13,961 bases of DNA from Bacillota bacterium (lineage in GTDB: Bacteria > Bacillota_A > Clostridia > Lachnospirales > Bianqueaceae): positions 1 through 13,961 of the forward strand of contig JAFOIR010000264.1 in the NCBI GenBank assembly GCA_017420625.1, given 5' to 3'. Below the pieces are notes generated by a model. The model searched no databases. It saw only the letters and a list, made by a program, of their open reading frames with translations, and was not told the DNA's origin. Shown piece after piece: positions 7,669-13,961 of the stretch; the first letter of the stretch is position 1, and each line of letters begins with the position of its first letter. Position numbers and translations under genes: made by a program.

Positions 7669-8840
7669 TATTTCTTTCGTTCCTCCCGTATGAGGATCTC
7701 CATCATCTGGGAGGGATTTTTCTTTTCTGAAGACAGCTGCATGGCCCGTTTCAGATGGGGAACGGCATAATCAAAGAAGGCAACTAACCCGGGACACAGG
7801 AGATACTGACCGGGTTCACCGTCTTTGGAAAGAGCACTGCGATCCTTCGGACAAGCACCGCCGCAGAGGAAAAGATATGGACAGCGATGGCATTCAGCAG
7901 TGAGCTTTGTTTCCTTCGAAAGACCGAATTCCGTCTGAAAATCCGAAGCAAGAATCGATTGAAAGTCATCTGTGAGGACAGAGCCGACCCGATGCGCCGG
8001 ATCGACAAAATGATCGCAGCTGTAGATTCCACCGTCTTTTTCAACGATCAGGACATTACCGCATGTCTTTCCCAGCATACACAGGTTTGGTTTCTGACCT
8101 GCGAGAGCCAGACTCATCTCTGAGAAAAGCTGAATTTCTGTACGACCCAGATCGTGGAAGAACCATTCAGCAAAAACATCCTTGAGAAATTCTCCATATG
8201 CTTCCGGCGTCACAGATTCGGCAGAGATACCATCTTCAGTATGGACTACGATCGGGATAAACTGCATCCAGCCTGTCTCAAAATCCCGGAGTGCACGGTA
8301 TACTTCTTTTCCGTGTGCAGCGGTCATGGCATTGACAGTGCATAAAAGGTCCGGACGGATCCCGACTCCTTTCAGACGATTAATGGCGGCAGCTGTTTTC
8401 TCGTATGTCGCGCCGCCGAGCGGATCTTTCCGGTAGGTATCATGACAGAACTTCGTTCCGTCGATGCTGATACCTACGTCAAAGTGATGCTGTGAAAGAA
8501 ATGCGCACCATGCTTCATCCAGTAGAACACCGTTGGTCTGAAGATTATTCCAGATCTCGCAGTCCGGTCGTTCCGTCAGATAGCGCTCCTGAAGCCGGAT
8601 AACTTTTTCATAGAACGAAAGGCCTGCAAGCGTAGGCTCTCCGCCATGCCAGGTAAAGGAGATTACCGGACCGGGACAGGAACGGATATAGCTCTGGATA
8701 AATGACTCCAAGACCTCATCACTCATGACGGGTGATGAGGTCTTTTCGTTTCCTGCATGGAGGTAGTAGCAGTAGGTACACTGCATGTTGCAGGCCGAGC
8801 CGATGGGTTTGGCCATCACGACAAATGGCTTTGAACTCAT
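7587..8840 (-). CDS. Radical SAM/SPASM enzyme, anaerobic sulfatase-maturase type, with SEC-C tail
   Basis: A 417-residue protein. The radical SAM cluster motif is C17-x3-C21-x2-C24 (ACNMQCTYCYY), followed by TWHGGEPTL (63-71). The SPASM cysteines C254, C260, C275, C317, C320, C326, C330 and C349 fall almost where they do in the characterised clostridial anSME, and D276 in YSCDHF matches its proposed catalytic Asp. These enzymes oxidise a Cys or Ser of a sulfatase to formylglycine without oxygen. Residues about 397-414 are a zinc-binding SEC-C motif (CPCGSG, then CC). The ATG overlaps the upstream hydrolase stop (ATGA) and lacks a clear ribosome site, so coupling is likely. No sulfatase is in the window, so the substrate could be elsewhere or a different peptide. 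Family confidence is high; substrate confidence is moderate. Confidence 0.9.
   Translation of the reverse strand: MSSKPFVVMAKPIGSACNMQCTYCYYLHAGNEKTSSPVMSDEVLESFIQSYIRSCPGPVISFTWHGGEPTLAGLSFYEKVIRLQERYLTERPDCEIWNNLQTNGVLLDEAWCAFLSQHHFDVGISIDGTKFCHDTYRKDPLGGATYEKTAAAINRLKGVGIRPDLLCTVNAMTAAHGKEVYRALRDFETGWMQFIPIVVHTEDGISAESVTPEAYGEFLKDVFAEWFFHDLGRTEIQLFSEMSLALAGQKPNLCMLGKTCGNVLIVEKDGGIYSCDHFVDPAHRVGSVLTDDFQSILASDFQTEFGLSKETKLTAECHRCPYLFLCGGACPKDRSALSKDGEPGQYLLCPGLVAFFDYAVPHLKRAMQLSSEKKNPSQMMEILIREERKKYQGIGRNDACPCGSGRKFKTCCGRRLP
7682..7727 (+). terminator. Weak candidate terminator for the signalling operon
   Basis: CCTCCC (7682-7687) and GGGAGG (7709-7714) can pair across a 21-base loop and are followed by ATTTTTCTTTTC (7716-7727). 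It starts 14 bases after the response regulator stop, the right place for a plus-strand terminator, but lies inside the radical SAM gene (antisense to codons about 372-387). The stem is short and the loop long, so this is only a candidate. Confidence 0.35.
8710..8744. repeat. 13-bp perfect inverted repeat inside the radical SAM gene
   Basis: AAGACCTCATCAC (8710-8722) and GTGATGAGGTCTT (8732-8744) are perfect complements around a 9-base loop. In the mRNA it would form a stable hairpin over codons 33-44. On the plus strand it is followed by TTCGTTT, so together with the end of the stem it gives a TTTT run and resembles a terminator for antisense transcripts. The two roles cannot be told apart by reading. 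Confidence 0.7.
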
Positions 8841-9601
8841 TTCAGATACTTGTCAAAGAAGGTTATCGTCTTGTTGAAGCTGTCCATCGCCTGTTCCTGA
8901 CGATACATGGGTTTGTCATAATACCAGATTCCATGACCGGCTCCGTCATAGCGATGGAACTCATAGTTTTTGCCGCATGCTTTCAGACGATCTTCCAGGA
9001 CATTGACATCTGCAGGGGTCGGACTGAAGTCATCGTTGCCAAAGATGCCTAAAAGCGGGATCTCGAGCTGTTCGGTATAGTCAATCGGTGCGACCGGACG
9101 CTGAGGGGAAAGGGACTCTTTGGGTGCAACGACACCGCCGCCCCAGCAGTCAACGACTGCGTCAAAGCCAGGTACCGTGCAGGCAGCCAAAAAAGCATGA
9201 CGTCCGCCGGAGCACATACCGATGACACCGACTTTACCGTTTGATCCGGGCTGACCTTTCAGAAAGTCCAGACAGCCTGCTGTGTCAGCCATGACTGTAC
9301 TGTCATAGGCTCCGCCGCCTTCACGGCTGCGCATGGCGACTTCCGGAGGTGTACCAGTACCGGCATCCTGATAGATGTCCGGGCACATAACACTGTAGCC
9401 ATGCTCTGTAAAGCGGCGGGAAGTCTCGCGGCACCATTCATCCCAGCCGGGCATATGAGGGATGAGGACGATACCGGGGGTGGGTTTGTCCGTGATCGGA
9501 TGGGAATAATACGCGCGAACCTGTTTGCCGTCATGACCTTTGAAGGCAACGGTTTCAGCGATCATTCCCGAGTAATCACCCGTGTTGAAGCTGTTCCACA
9601 T
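8837..9601 (-). CDS. Dienelactone-hydrolase-family alpha/beta hydrolase
   Basis: A 254-residue cytoplasmic hydrolase with no signal peptide. The nucleophile is C130 in GMCSGGRHA, the Cys form of the elbow typical of dienelactone hydrolases; the acid is D190 or D191 in GNDDFSPTP and the base H223 in GAGHGI. The oxyanion region is about 44-53 (IVLIPHMPGW). The family cleaves lactone or ester bonds; true dienelactone substrates are unlikely to be the only ones in an anaerobe. ATG at 9601 is chosen because AGGAGG (complement of 9610-9615) lies 8 bases before it; a longer open frame reaching 9934 has no ribosome site and would cover the gene upstream. It follows the small DegT-like gene after 61 bases and is coupled to the radical SAM gene by ATGA. 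Why it belongs with an aminotransferase and a maturase is unclear. Confidence 0.88.
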   Translation of the reverse strand: MWNSFNTGDYSGMIAETVAFKGHDGKQVRAYYSHPITDKPTPGIVLIPHMPGWDEWCRETSRRFTEHGYSVMCPDIYQDAGTGTPPEVAMRSREGGGAYDSTVMADTAGCLDFLKGQPGSNGKVGVIGMCSGGRHAFLAACTVPGFDAVVDCWGGGVVAPKESLSPQRPVAPIDYTEQLEIPLLGIFGNDDFSPTPADVNVLEDRLKACGKNYEFHRYDGAGHGIWYYDKPMYRQEQAMDSFNKTITFFDKYLK

Positions 9602-9662
9602 AAATGTTTCCTCCTGTATAGTATGGATTTCATTTTGACGATTTCCGATTAGATCAGACCGT

Positions 9663-10073
9663 TCAGATCTGATCGAGCATCTCGAGAAGTTCAGCTGCCT
9701 GCCATTCGGTGATCCGCATATCACCGCCAACGACGGTTTCCTCTGACAGGTCAACGGTTGCACCGATTCCCGGCCGGTGACCGCAGTGATGAATCTGATA
9801 AAAGATCTCATACAGGGATTCATCCGGAGTGAGGATCGCGCCGGCAAAACCGAAATCCCGGAGAGTGACTGGATTTTTTTCACTGCATAATGCCATGCGT
9901 TTCGCGACATCCAGGATCTCTTCAGCAGCGGCATAGGAATAGGTCAGAACGGCAAACAGCGGTTGATCCCTGCTTAGTTTTTCACAGAGTTTTTTTGCCG
10001 CCAGATCTTCCATGGGTCCACAGGTACCCCAGATACCGGAAAAGAGGATATGGCTCAGTCTTTCCTGATTCAT
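9663..10073 (-). CDS. Small DegT-like protein lacking the PLP-binding core
   Basis: 136 residues. By eye, residues about 11-60 (SGIWGTCGP, then FAVLTYSYAAAEEIL) resemble the N-terminal part of DegT/StrS aminotransferases (GTxGP, then the SGTAALE region). Residues about 77-136 (AGAILTPDESLYEIF, HHCGHRPG, GGDMRITEWQAAELLEML) resemble the region just after the catalytic lysine. The roughly 130 residues between, including the PLP aspartate and lysine, are missing, as is the C-terminal domain, so it cannot be a stand-alone aminotransferase. It has a good ribosome site (AAGGAGG, complement of 10082-10088) and overlaps the full DegT gene by 4 bases (ATGA), which argues that it is translated rather than debris. 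It may be a decayed paralogue or a partner subunit. The alignment is my own reading, not a search. Confidence 0.65.
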   Translation of the reverse strand: MNQERLSHILFSGIWGTCGPMEDLAAKKLCEKLSRDQPLFAVLTYSYAAAEEILDVAKRMALCSEKNPVTLRDFGFAGAILTPDESLYEIFYQIHHCGHRPGIGATVDLSEETVVGGDMRITEWQAAELLEMLDQI

Positions 10074-11182
10074 CCGAAATACCTCCTTTCCAGCGTCTCA
10101 AAGATCTCCAGCATCTGATCCAGCGTATCTTTGTCACTGAGTAAAGTGAACTGTTCCAGCCACAGACCTTCCGCATAGGAAGCCCTTTCACAGACGGAAA
10201 GCGGAGAAAGATCAATGTCAGATGCGATCAGTTTCCGGGTCGTTTCGGAACGAACGGAAGGCAGACTATATAGAGGCGCATAACCGGAAAGAAGCGGAAG
10301 TCCCATTTCGTGGGCATCCCGGATCAGATTCTGACGAGTCTTTCCCTCACCTTCGAGCTCTTCAACCCTGGTTCGTAAAACAAACAGATGATAAGCATCG
10401 AGAGTGATTCGTTCATCTTGTTTCATCGGACAGACCAGACGGCTTTCTTTCAGTGCTTCATTCAGATAACGGGCGCTCTTTGATCTTTTCTCCATTTGAT
10501 CAGGTAATCTGCGAAGCTGACTGATCAGCAGAGCGCAGGAGATTTCATTCAGCCAGTGATTGTTCTTTTCCAGAAGAGATAGTAAGCGCTGGTAGAGTTC
10601 CTGGTCACAGGTCGTGATCATCCCACCTTCGCCGCTGGTCAGATTTTTCGTGTTCTGGCAGGAAAAAGAAGCACAGGTGCCATAGGATGCGATATCCCTG
10701 TCTCTCCACTTAGCGCCGACAGCCTGTGCAGCATCCACAATCAGATAAAGATCGTGCGCTTTGGCCAGCTTTTCGAATGCATCCAGATCAAACGGACGAC
10801 CGGCCACCGCAACAGCTACGATCGCTTTGGTTTTTGGTGTGATCTTTTTCTCTGTTTCAGAAGGAGAAAGATTATAGGTATCGGGCTCGATATCAGCAAA
10901 GACAGGCGTTGCACCGGTATAGACGATGGAAGAGAATGTAGCAATAAAGGTATAGGGTGGAAGAATGACTTCATCGCCAAGACCTATACCAAGGGCAGTT
11001 AGAATAAGTTCCAGACTGATGGTTCCGTTTGCGACCGGCAGTACATAGGGCGTCTTGGTAAACTCGCTGAACACTTTTGCAAATTTCTTTGCCATGGGTC
11101 TTGAAGGATCCTTAAGATCAGCCTGTCGGATGAACATAAGATCCGACTCATCCGAGATCGGCCATTTTGGAAAAGAGAGCAT
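10070..11182 (-). CDS. DegT/DnrJ/EryC1/StrS-family aminotransferase with shortened mid loop
   Basis: A 370-residue PLP enzyme of the family that transaminates nucleotide-linked sugars and similar ketones. Visible blocks are the cofactor phosphate site ANGTISLE (51-58), GDEVILPPYTFIAT (69-82), GATPVFADIEPDTYN (90-104), the PLP aspartate D150 in IVDAAQA, and K179 in NTKNLTSGEGG. After the lysine it departs from the family: the usual loop of about 20 residues and the block like NYRMTEFQAA are reduced to NNHWLNEISCALL (207-219), with Trp where Arg is normal. That Arg usually contacts the cofactor or substrate across the dimer. AAGGAGG (complement of 11188-11194) lies 5 bases before the ATG. It is first in a four-gene minus-strand operon and overlaps the small DegT-like gene. 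Substrate unknown; no sugar nucleotide genes are nearby. Confidence 0.88.
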   Translation of the reverse strand: MLSFPKWPISDESDLMFIRQADLKDPSRPMAKKFAKVFSEFTKTPYVLPVANGTISLELILTALGIGLGDEVILPPYTFIATFSSIVYTGATPVFADIEPDTYNLSPSETEKKITPKTKAIVAVAVAGRPFDLDAFEKLAKAHDLYLIVDAAQAVGAKWRDRDIASYGTCASFSCQNTKNLTSGEGGMITTCDQELYQRLLSLLEKNNHWLNEISCALLISQLRRLPDQMEKRSKSARYLNEALKESRLVCPMKQDERITLDAYHLFVLRTRVEELEGEGKTRQNLIRDAHEMGLPLLSGYAPLYSLPSVRSETTRKLIASDIDLSPLSVCERASYAEGLWLEQFTLLSDKDTLDQMLEIFETLERRYFG

Positions 11183-11212
11183 GACAGCCTCCTTCGTCAG
11201 GTTGATAGGACT

Positions 11213-11242
11213 ATTATATCATAGCAGGCGTGGTTTTGGCGA
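11213..11242 (-). promoter_or_regulatory. Extended -10 promoter of the minus-strand operon
   Basis: On the minus strand, TGATATAAT (complement of 11221-11213) is a perfect -10 box with the TG extension. TCGCCA (complement of 11242-11237) is a four-of-six -35 at 18 bases. Transcription would start near 11206, about 24 bases before the DegT start. Confidence 0.7.
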
Positions 11243-11258
11243 GAAAAATCCAAGAGAC

Positions 11259-11287
11259 TTGCCGCACCGGAGAATTGGTAGTATAAT
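11259..11287 (+). promoter_or_regulatory. Promoter of the tldD-tldE operon
   Basis: TTGCCG (11259-11264) and a perfect TATAAT (11282-11287) are 17 bases apart. Transcription would start near 11294, giving a leader of about 22 bases that contains little more than the ribosome site. It is back to back with the DegT operon promoter; the two -35 boxes are 16 bases apart. Confidence 0.75.
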
Positions 11288-11315
11288 GACTTTACTTTTA
11301 TGTCAGGAGGCGAAA

Positions 11316-12785
11316 ATGAAAGCAAAATTTTCACCGTATTTGACACATTTGGCACAGTTTTTCCGGGAACTGTCCCAAGAGCTGTCAAAGACTTATAATT
11401 ATGTCAGTATCCTGAGTACAGACAGTGTGGGCTTGAACATCCGGATATCGCAGCGTTCGAAATCTGTTTCATCGGAGACGATGACGACGGAGCGTGGAAA
11501 CGTTGTCCGGGTGCACCAGAACGGTCTCTACAGCGAATATGCTTTTAATGATCTGGATCTGGAAGAAGCTATGTTCCCTACGGCAGAGCGGAGGCTGGAT
11601 TATGTGAAACAGACAGCCGACCGGATTCGTAATGAGGTGAACCGGCAGCTGGAACTTTTGAAGCGGACTGAAACGACCATCTATACGACTCCCACTCTGA
11701 AGGATGACCCCAAAGTGCTTCTTGTTGAGAAGGAAGCGAAGATCCTGCCGGAAGAGGCGGATGTGGCGCAGTATATCGAAAAACTGACCGAGCTGTCTGA
11801 TCGTGGTGCCGCTTCCATGGAAGAGGTGCTGGACTGCATGGTGAGCGCACAGTGCACTCATATCTCAAAGATGTTCATTACACCGAATCAGTATCTGAGA
11901 CAGAGCTATGTATATGCTGAAGGGACTTGTGTAATCATTGCCTCCAACGGGGAAGATACCAGATTCTCCTATGAAGGCACCAGTGGACTTGGCGGTATGG
12001 AGATCTTTGATAATCTGGAATCCAAACTGGAAGATTCGATCCGTCACACGAAGGATCTGCTGAGCGCGGAGCGGATCGAACCAGGCGAATATGATATCAT
12101 TACTGCGCCGAACGTGACGGGACTGATCGCACATGAAGCATTCGGACACGGCGTGGAAATGGATATGTTTGTCAAGAACAGGGCACTGGGCAAAGACTAT
12201 ATCGGTAAGAGAGTCGGATCTGATCTGGTGACGATGCATGAAGGCGCCGCCTGCGCTGAAAGCGTCACAGGATTTGCTTTCGATGATGAAGGTACACCGG
12301 CCGGTGATGTGATCGAGATCGATCATGGTATTCTGAAAACGGGTATCTGTGATGCACTTTCTGCACTGCGCCTGGGTGTAGAGCCTACCGGCAACGGCAA
12401 ACGGGAAAACTATGAGCATAAAGTATATACCCGTATGACCAATACGATCTTCGATTCCGGTAAAGACACGCTGGAGGATATGATCCGATCGATCACACAC
12501 GGATATCTGCTCGAGGGAATGGACAGCGGCATGGAAGATCCCAAACACTGGGGTATTCAATGCATCATTTCCAAAGGTTATGAGATCAAAGATGGTCGTT
12601 TGACCGGAAAAGTCGTCGCACCGGTTGTAATGACCGGCTATGTGCCGGATCTTCTGGGTTCGGTGAGCATGGCTAGTCCTGATCGTGAGATCGAAGGAAA
12701 CGGCGGCTGCGGAAAAGGCTATAAGGAGTGGGTCAAGGTAGCCGATGGAGGCCCGTATCTGAAGGCGAGAGCGAGGTTAGGCTGA
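11316..12785 (+). CDS. tldD: TldD-type zinc metallopeptidase
   Basis: A 489-residue member of the TldD/PmbA family, which forms a TldD-TldE heterodimer in the cytoplasm and degrades unfolded or modified peptides; in E. coli it also trims the leader of microcin B17. The zinc motif HEAFGH gives H273 and H278, with E274 as the catalytic acid, and C465 in NGGCGKG is the likely third ligand (as Cys454 in E. coli TldD). Glycine-rich blocks SYEGTSGLGG (218-227) and VADGGPYL (475-482) are typical. ATG at 11316 follows AGGAGG (11305-11310) by 5 bases and a consensus promoter; the open frame extends upstream to 11055 but that would pass through the promoter and over the DegT gene. It is followed by tldE with a one-base overlap. 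Only general proteolysis can be inferred here, since no RiPP precursor was seen. Confidence 0.93.
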   Translation: MKAKFSPYLTHLAQFFRELSQELSKTYNYVSILSTDSVGLNIRISQRSKSVSSETMTTERGNVVRVHQNGLYSEYAFNDLDLEEAMFPTAERRLDYVKQTADRIRNEVNRQLELLKRTETTIYTTPTLKDDPKVLLVEKEAKILPEEADVAQYIEKLTELSDRGAASMEEVLDCMVSAQCTHISKMFITPNQYLRQSYVYAEGTCVIIASNGEDTRFSYEGTSGLGGMEIFDNLESKLEDSIRHTKDLLSAERIEPGEYDIITAPNVTGLIAHEAFGHGVEMDMFVKNRALGKDYIGKRVGSDLVTMHEGAACAESVTGFAFDDEGTPAGDVIEIDHGILKTGICDALSALRLGVEPTGNGKRENYEHKVYTRMTNTIFDSGKDTLEDMIRSITHGYLLEGMDSGMEDPKHWGIQCIISKGYEIKDGRLTGKVVAPVVMTGYVPDLLGSVSMASPDREIEGNGGCGKGYKEWVKVADGGPYLKARARLG

Positions 12786-13961
12786 TGAATATTAGTTTGT
12801 TGAAAAAGCTTCTGGGAGAAGCAGGACTTACCGCATGGGAGATTACCGATCTTCGTAAACGTGGTTGGGAATTCTACTTCATCCGGCATAAACTGGATCA
12901 AAACCGGGCTAAAGAGGTCGAAGATATTACTCTGAAAGTGTATCGTTCCATCGAGGACAGTAAGTACCTCGGCGGTGCTTCTGCAAAGATCGCTCCGACA
13001 GCATCGGAAGAAGAGATGAGAAAGATCATTCATGACCTTTCCGAGCGGGCTTATCTGGTAAAGAACCCGTATTATACGCTGAACAGCGGAGACGGCGAAG
13101 CCCATGAGACCCTCAGAATGGTCTCCCTGGAGTCGATCAGCGACAGCTTTATCCGCACGATGCGCCGCCTTCCGGAAACGAAGACTGAGGATGTCAATTC
13201 CTACGAGATCTTTGTGCATGAGATGAACCGACGTTATATCAACAGCGAGGGGGTAGATCAGACTGTTGTCTATCCGAGTTCAATGCTGGAAGTGGTCATC
13301 AATGCAAGAAATGAAGCGAAAGATCATGAGATCGAACTTTACCGGATGCTGACATCCGGCACGTGCGATGAAGGACATATCGAAAAAGAGATCAGTCAGG
13401 CGCTGCAGTACGGCAAGGATAAACTGGTTGCGGAGGATACACCGGCGATCGGATCAGCATCTGTGGTATTCTCCAACGATAACTGTCTGCCCATTTATGA
13501 TTACTTCCTGGCCCAGATGGATGCTGCCATGAAATACCAGCAGATCTCCCGGGCAGAGATCGGTGAAAGCCTGATCTCTGAAGTGACAGGGGATAAGGTA
13601 TCGATTGAAGCAGTCCGAGAACTGCCGAATTCCTCTCACAACTTTGATGTTGATCTGGAAGGAGCAAAGATCTGGGATCGGTATCTGATCCGGGACGGCG
13701 TTGCCGAAAACTTCTATGGCAATCGTCAGTTCAGCCAATATCTCGGACTTGCCAAAAGTTCGCAGGTGTACAACTATATTGTTTCCGGCGGATCGAGATC
13801 ATCCGAGGAGCTTCGTCAGGGCGCATTTCTCGAATGTGTCGAGTTTTCGGATTTTCAGGTGGACGAGACGACCGGTGATATTGCCGGGGAGATCCGTCTT
13901 GGATATCTGCACGATGAAAGGGGCGTAAAGATCGTGAGCGGCGGTTCTATCAGCGGGAACA
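12785..13961 (+). CDS. tldE: TldE/PmbA-type peptidase partner subunit (partial, runs off the window)
   Basis: The first 392 codons are present, open to the window edge with no stop. The start ATG shares its A with the tldD TGA (TGATG, one-base overlap) and has only a weak purine-rich site before it, so translation probably reinitiates after tldD. The protein resembles PmbA/TldE. Typical blocks are VSGGSRSSEELRQGAFLEC (about 335-353), VDETTGDIAGEIRLGY and a final VSGGSISGN. It has no HExxxH motif, as expected of the non-metal partner that completes the TldD active site. The N-terminal half is poorly conserved and could be recognised only by position and length. The pairing makes the assignment firmer than the sequence alone. 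Confidence 0.88.
   Translation, partial: MNISLLKKLLGEAGLTAWEITDLRKRGWEFYFIRHKLDQNRAKEVEDITLKVYRSIEDSKYLGGASAKIAPTASEEEMRKIIHDLSERAYLVKNPYYTLNSGDGEAHETLRMVSLESISDSFIRTMRRLPETKTEDVNSYEIFVHEMNRRYINSEGVDQTVVYPSSMLEVVINARNEAKDHEIELYRMLTSGTCDEGHIEKEISQALQYGKDKLVAEDTPAIGSASVVFSNDNCLPIYDYFLAQMDAAMKYQQISRAEIGESLISEVTGDKVSIEAVRELPNSSHNFDVDLEGAKIWDRYLIRDGVAENFYGNRQFSQYLGLAKSSQVYNYIVSGGSRSSEELRQGAFLECVEFSDFQVDETTGDIAGEIRLGYLHDERGVKIVSGGSISGN

Noticed and set aside
9616..9640. Internal promoter before the dienelactone-hydrolase-family gene (TATACA-like box)
   Set aside because: The box abuts the ribosome site and there is no -35 at a suitable distance.
9652..9674. Hairpin GATCAGA / TCTGATC and the palindrome TCAGATCTGA near the end of the small DegT-like gene
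   Set aside because: Only a 7-bp stem with a 9-base loop and no T run on either strand; expected in DNA this rich in GATC.
9602..9934. 111-codon upstream extension of the dienelactone-hydrolase-family gene
   Set aside because: The extension is another frame of the small DegT-like gene, and the internal ATG at 9601 has AGGAGG at ideal spacing.
11055..11315. Upstream extension of tldD
   Set aside because: It would run through the -35 and -10 boxes and the DegT coding region; the ATG at 11316 has a strong ribosome site.
11865..12560. 231-codon open frame on the minus strand
   Set aside because: Antisense to tldD, which has clear zinc motifs; no domain or start signal is visible.

Overview
This window most likely comes from an anaerobic Bacillota (a Clostridia or Erysipelotrichia relative). 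The evidence is strong AGGAGG-type ribosome sites, an acetyl-branch lysine/diaminopimelate (DAP) operon, a sensor kinase paired with a NarL/LuxR-type regulator, and an oxygen-sensitive radical SAM/SPASM enzyme. Base composition is close to balanced. Genes are packed tightly and many neighbours overlap by 4 bases (ATGA). No rRNA, tRNA, CRISPR array, insertion sequence or phage gene was seen. The longest gene-free stretches are only about 135 bases (2634-2768 and 11183-11315), and both hold promoters.

Layout. (1) Positions 1-2633, plus strand: the 3' end of dapH, then lysA, then an M20-family amidohydrolase that is probably the N-acetyl-DAP deacetylase; all three are chained by ATGA overlaps and make DAP and lysine. 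(2) 2663-3947: a single-gene unit for a Gfo/Idh/MocA oxidoreductase with its own consensus-like promoter, a palindromic operator candidate, highly biased codons and a strong terminator. (3) 3929-7668, plus strand: a three-gene signalling operon with a seven-helix protein whose kinase part is degenerate, a membrane PAS histidine kinase with an intact HDxxGH box, and a LuxR-type response regulator. (4) 11182-7587, minus strand: a DegT-type aminotransferase, a 136-residue internally deleted DegT-like protein, a dienelactone-hydrolase-family protein, and a radical SAM enzyme of the anaerobic sulfatase-maturase type with a SEC-C tail. (5) 11316-13961, plus strand: tldD and the start of its partner tldE/pmbA, fired from a promoter back to back with that of the minus-strand operon.

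The most unusual item is the DegT pair. The full-length enzyme keeps the PLP lysine but has lost the roughly 20-residue mid loop and the Arg of the usual NYRMTEFQAA block. The small protein next to it lacks the PLP-binding core but carries just that loop and block. They may work as one split or heteromeric enzyme. Other leads are a 13-bp perfect inverted repeat inside the radical SAM gene, the convergent overlap between the response regulator and that gene with terminators inside coding sequence, a possible operator at the Gfo gene, and strong local enrichment of GATC.
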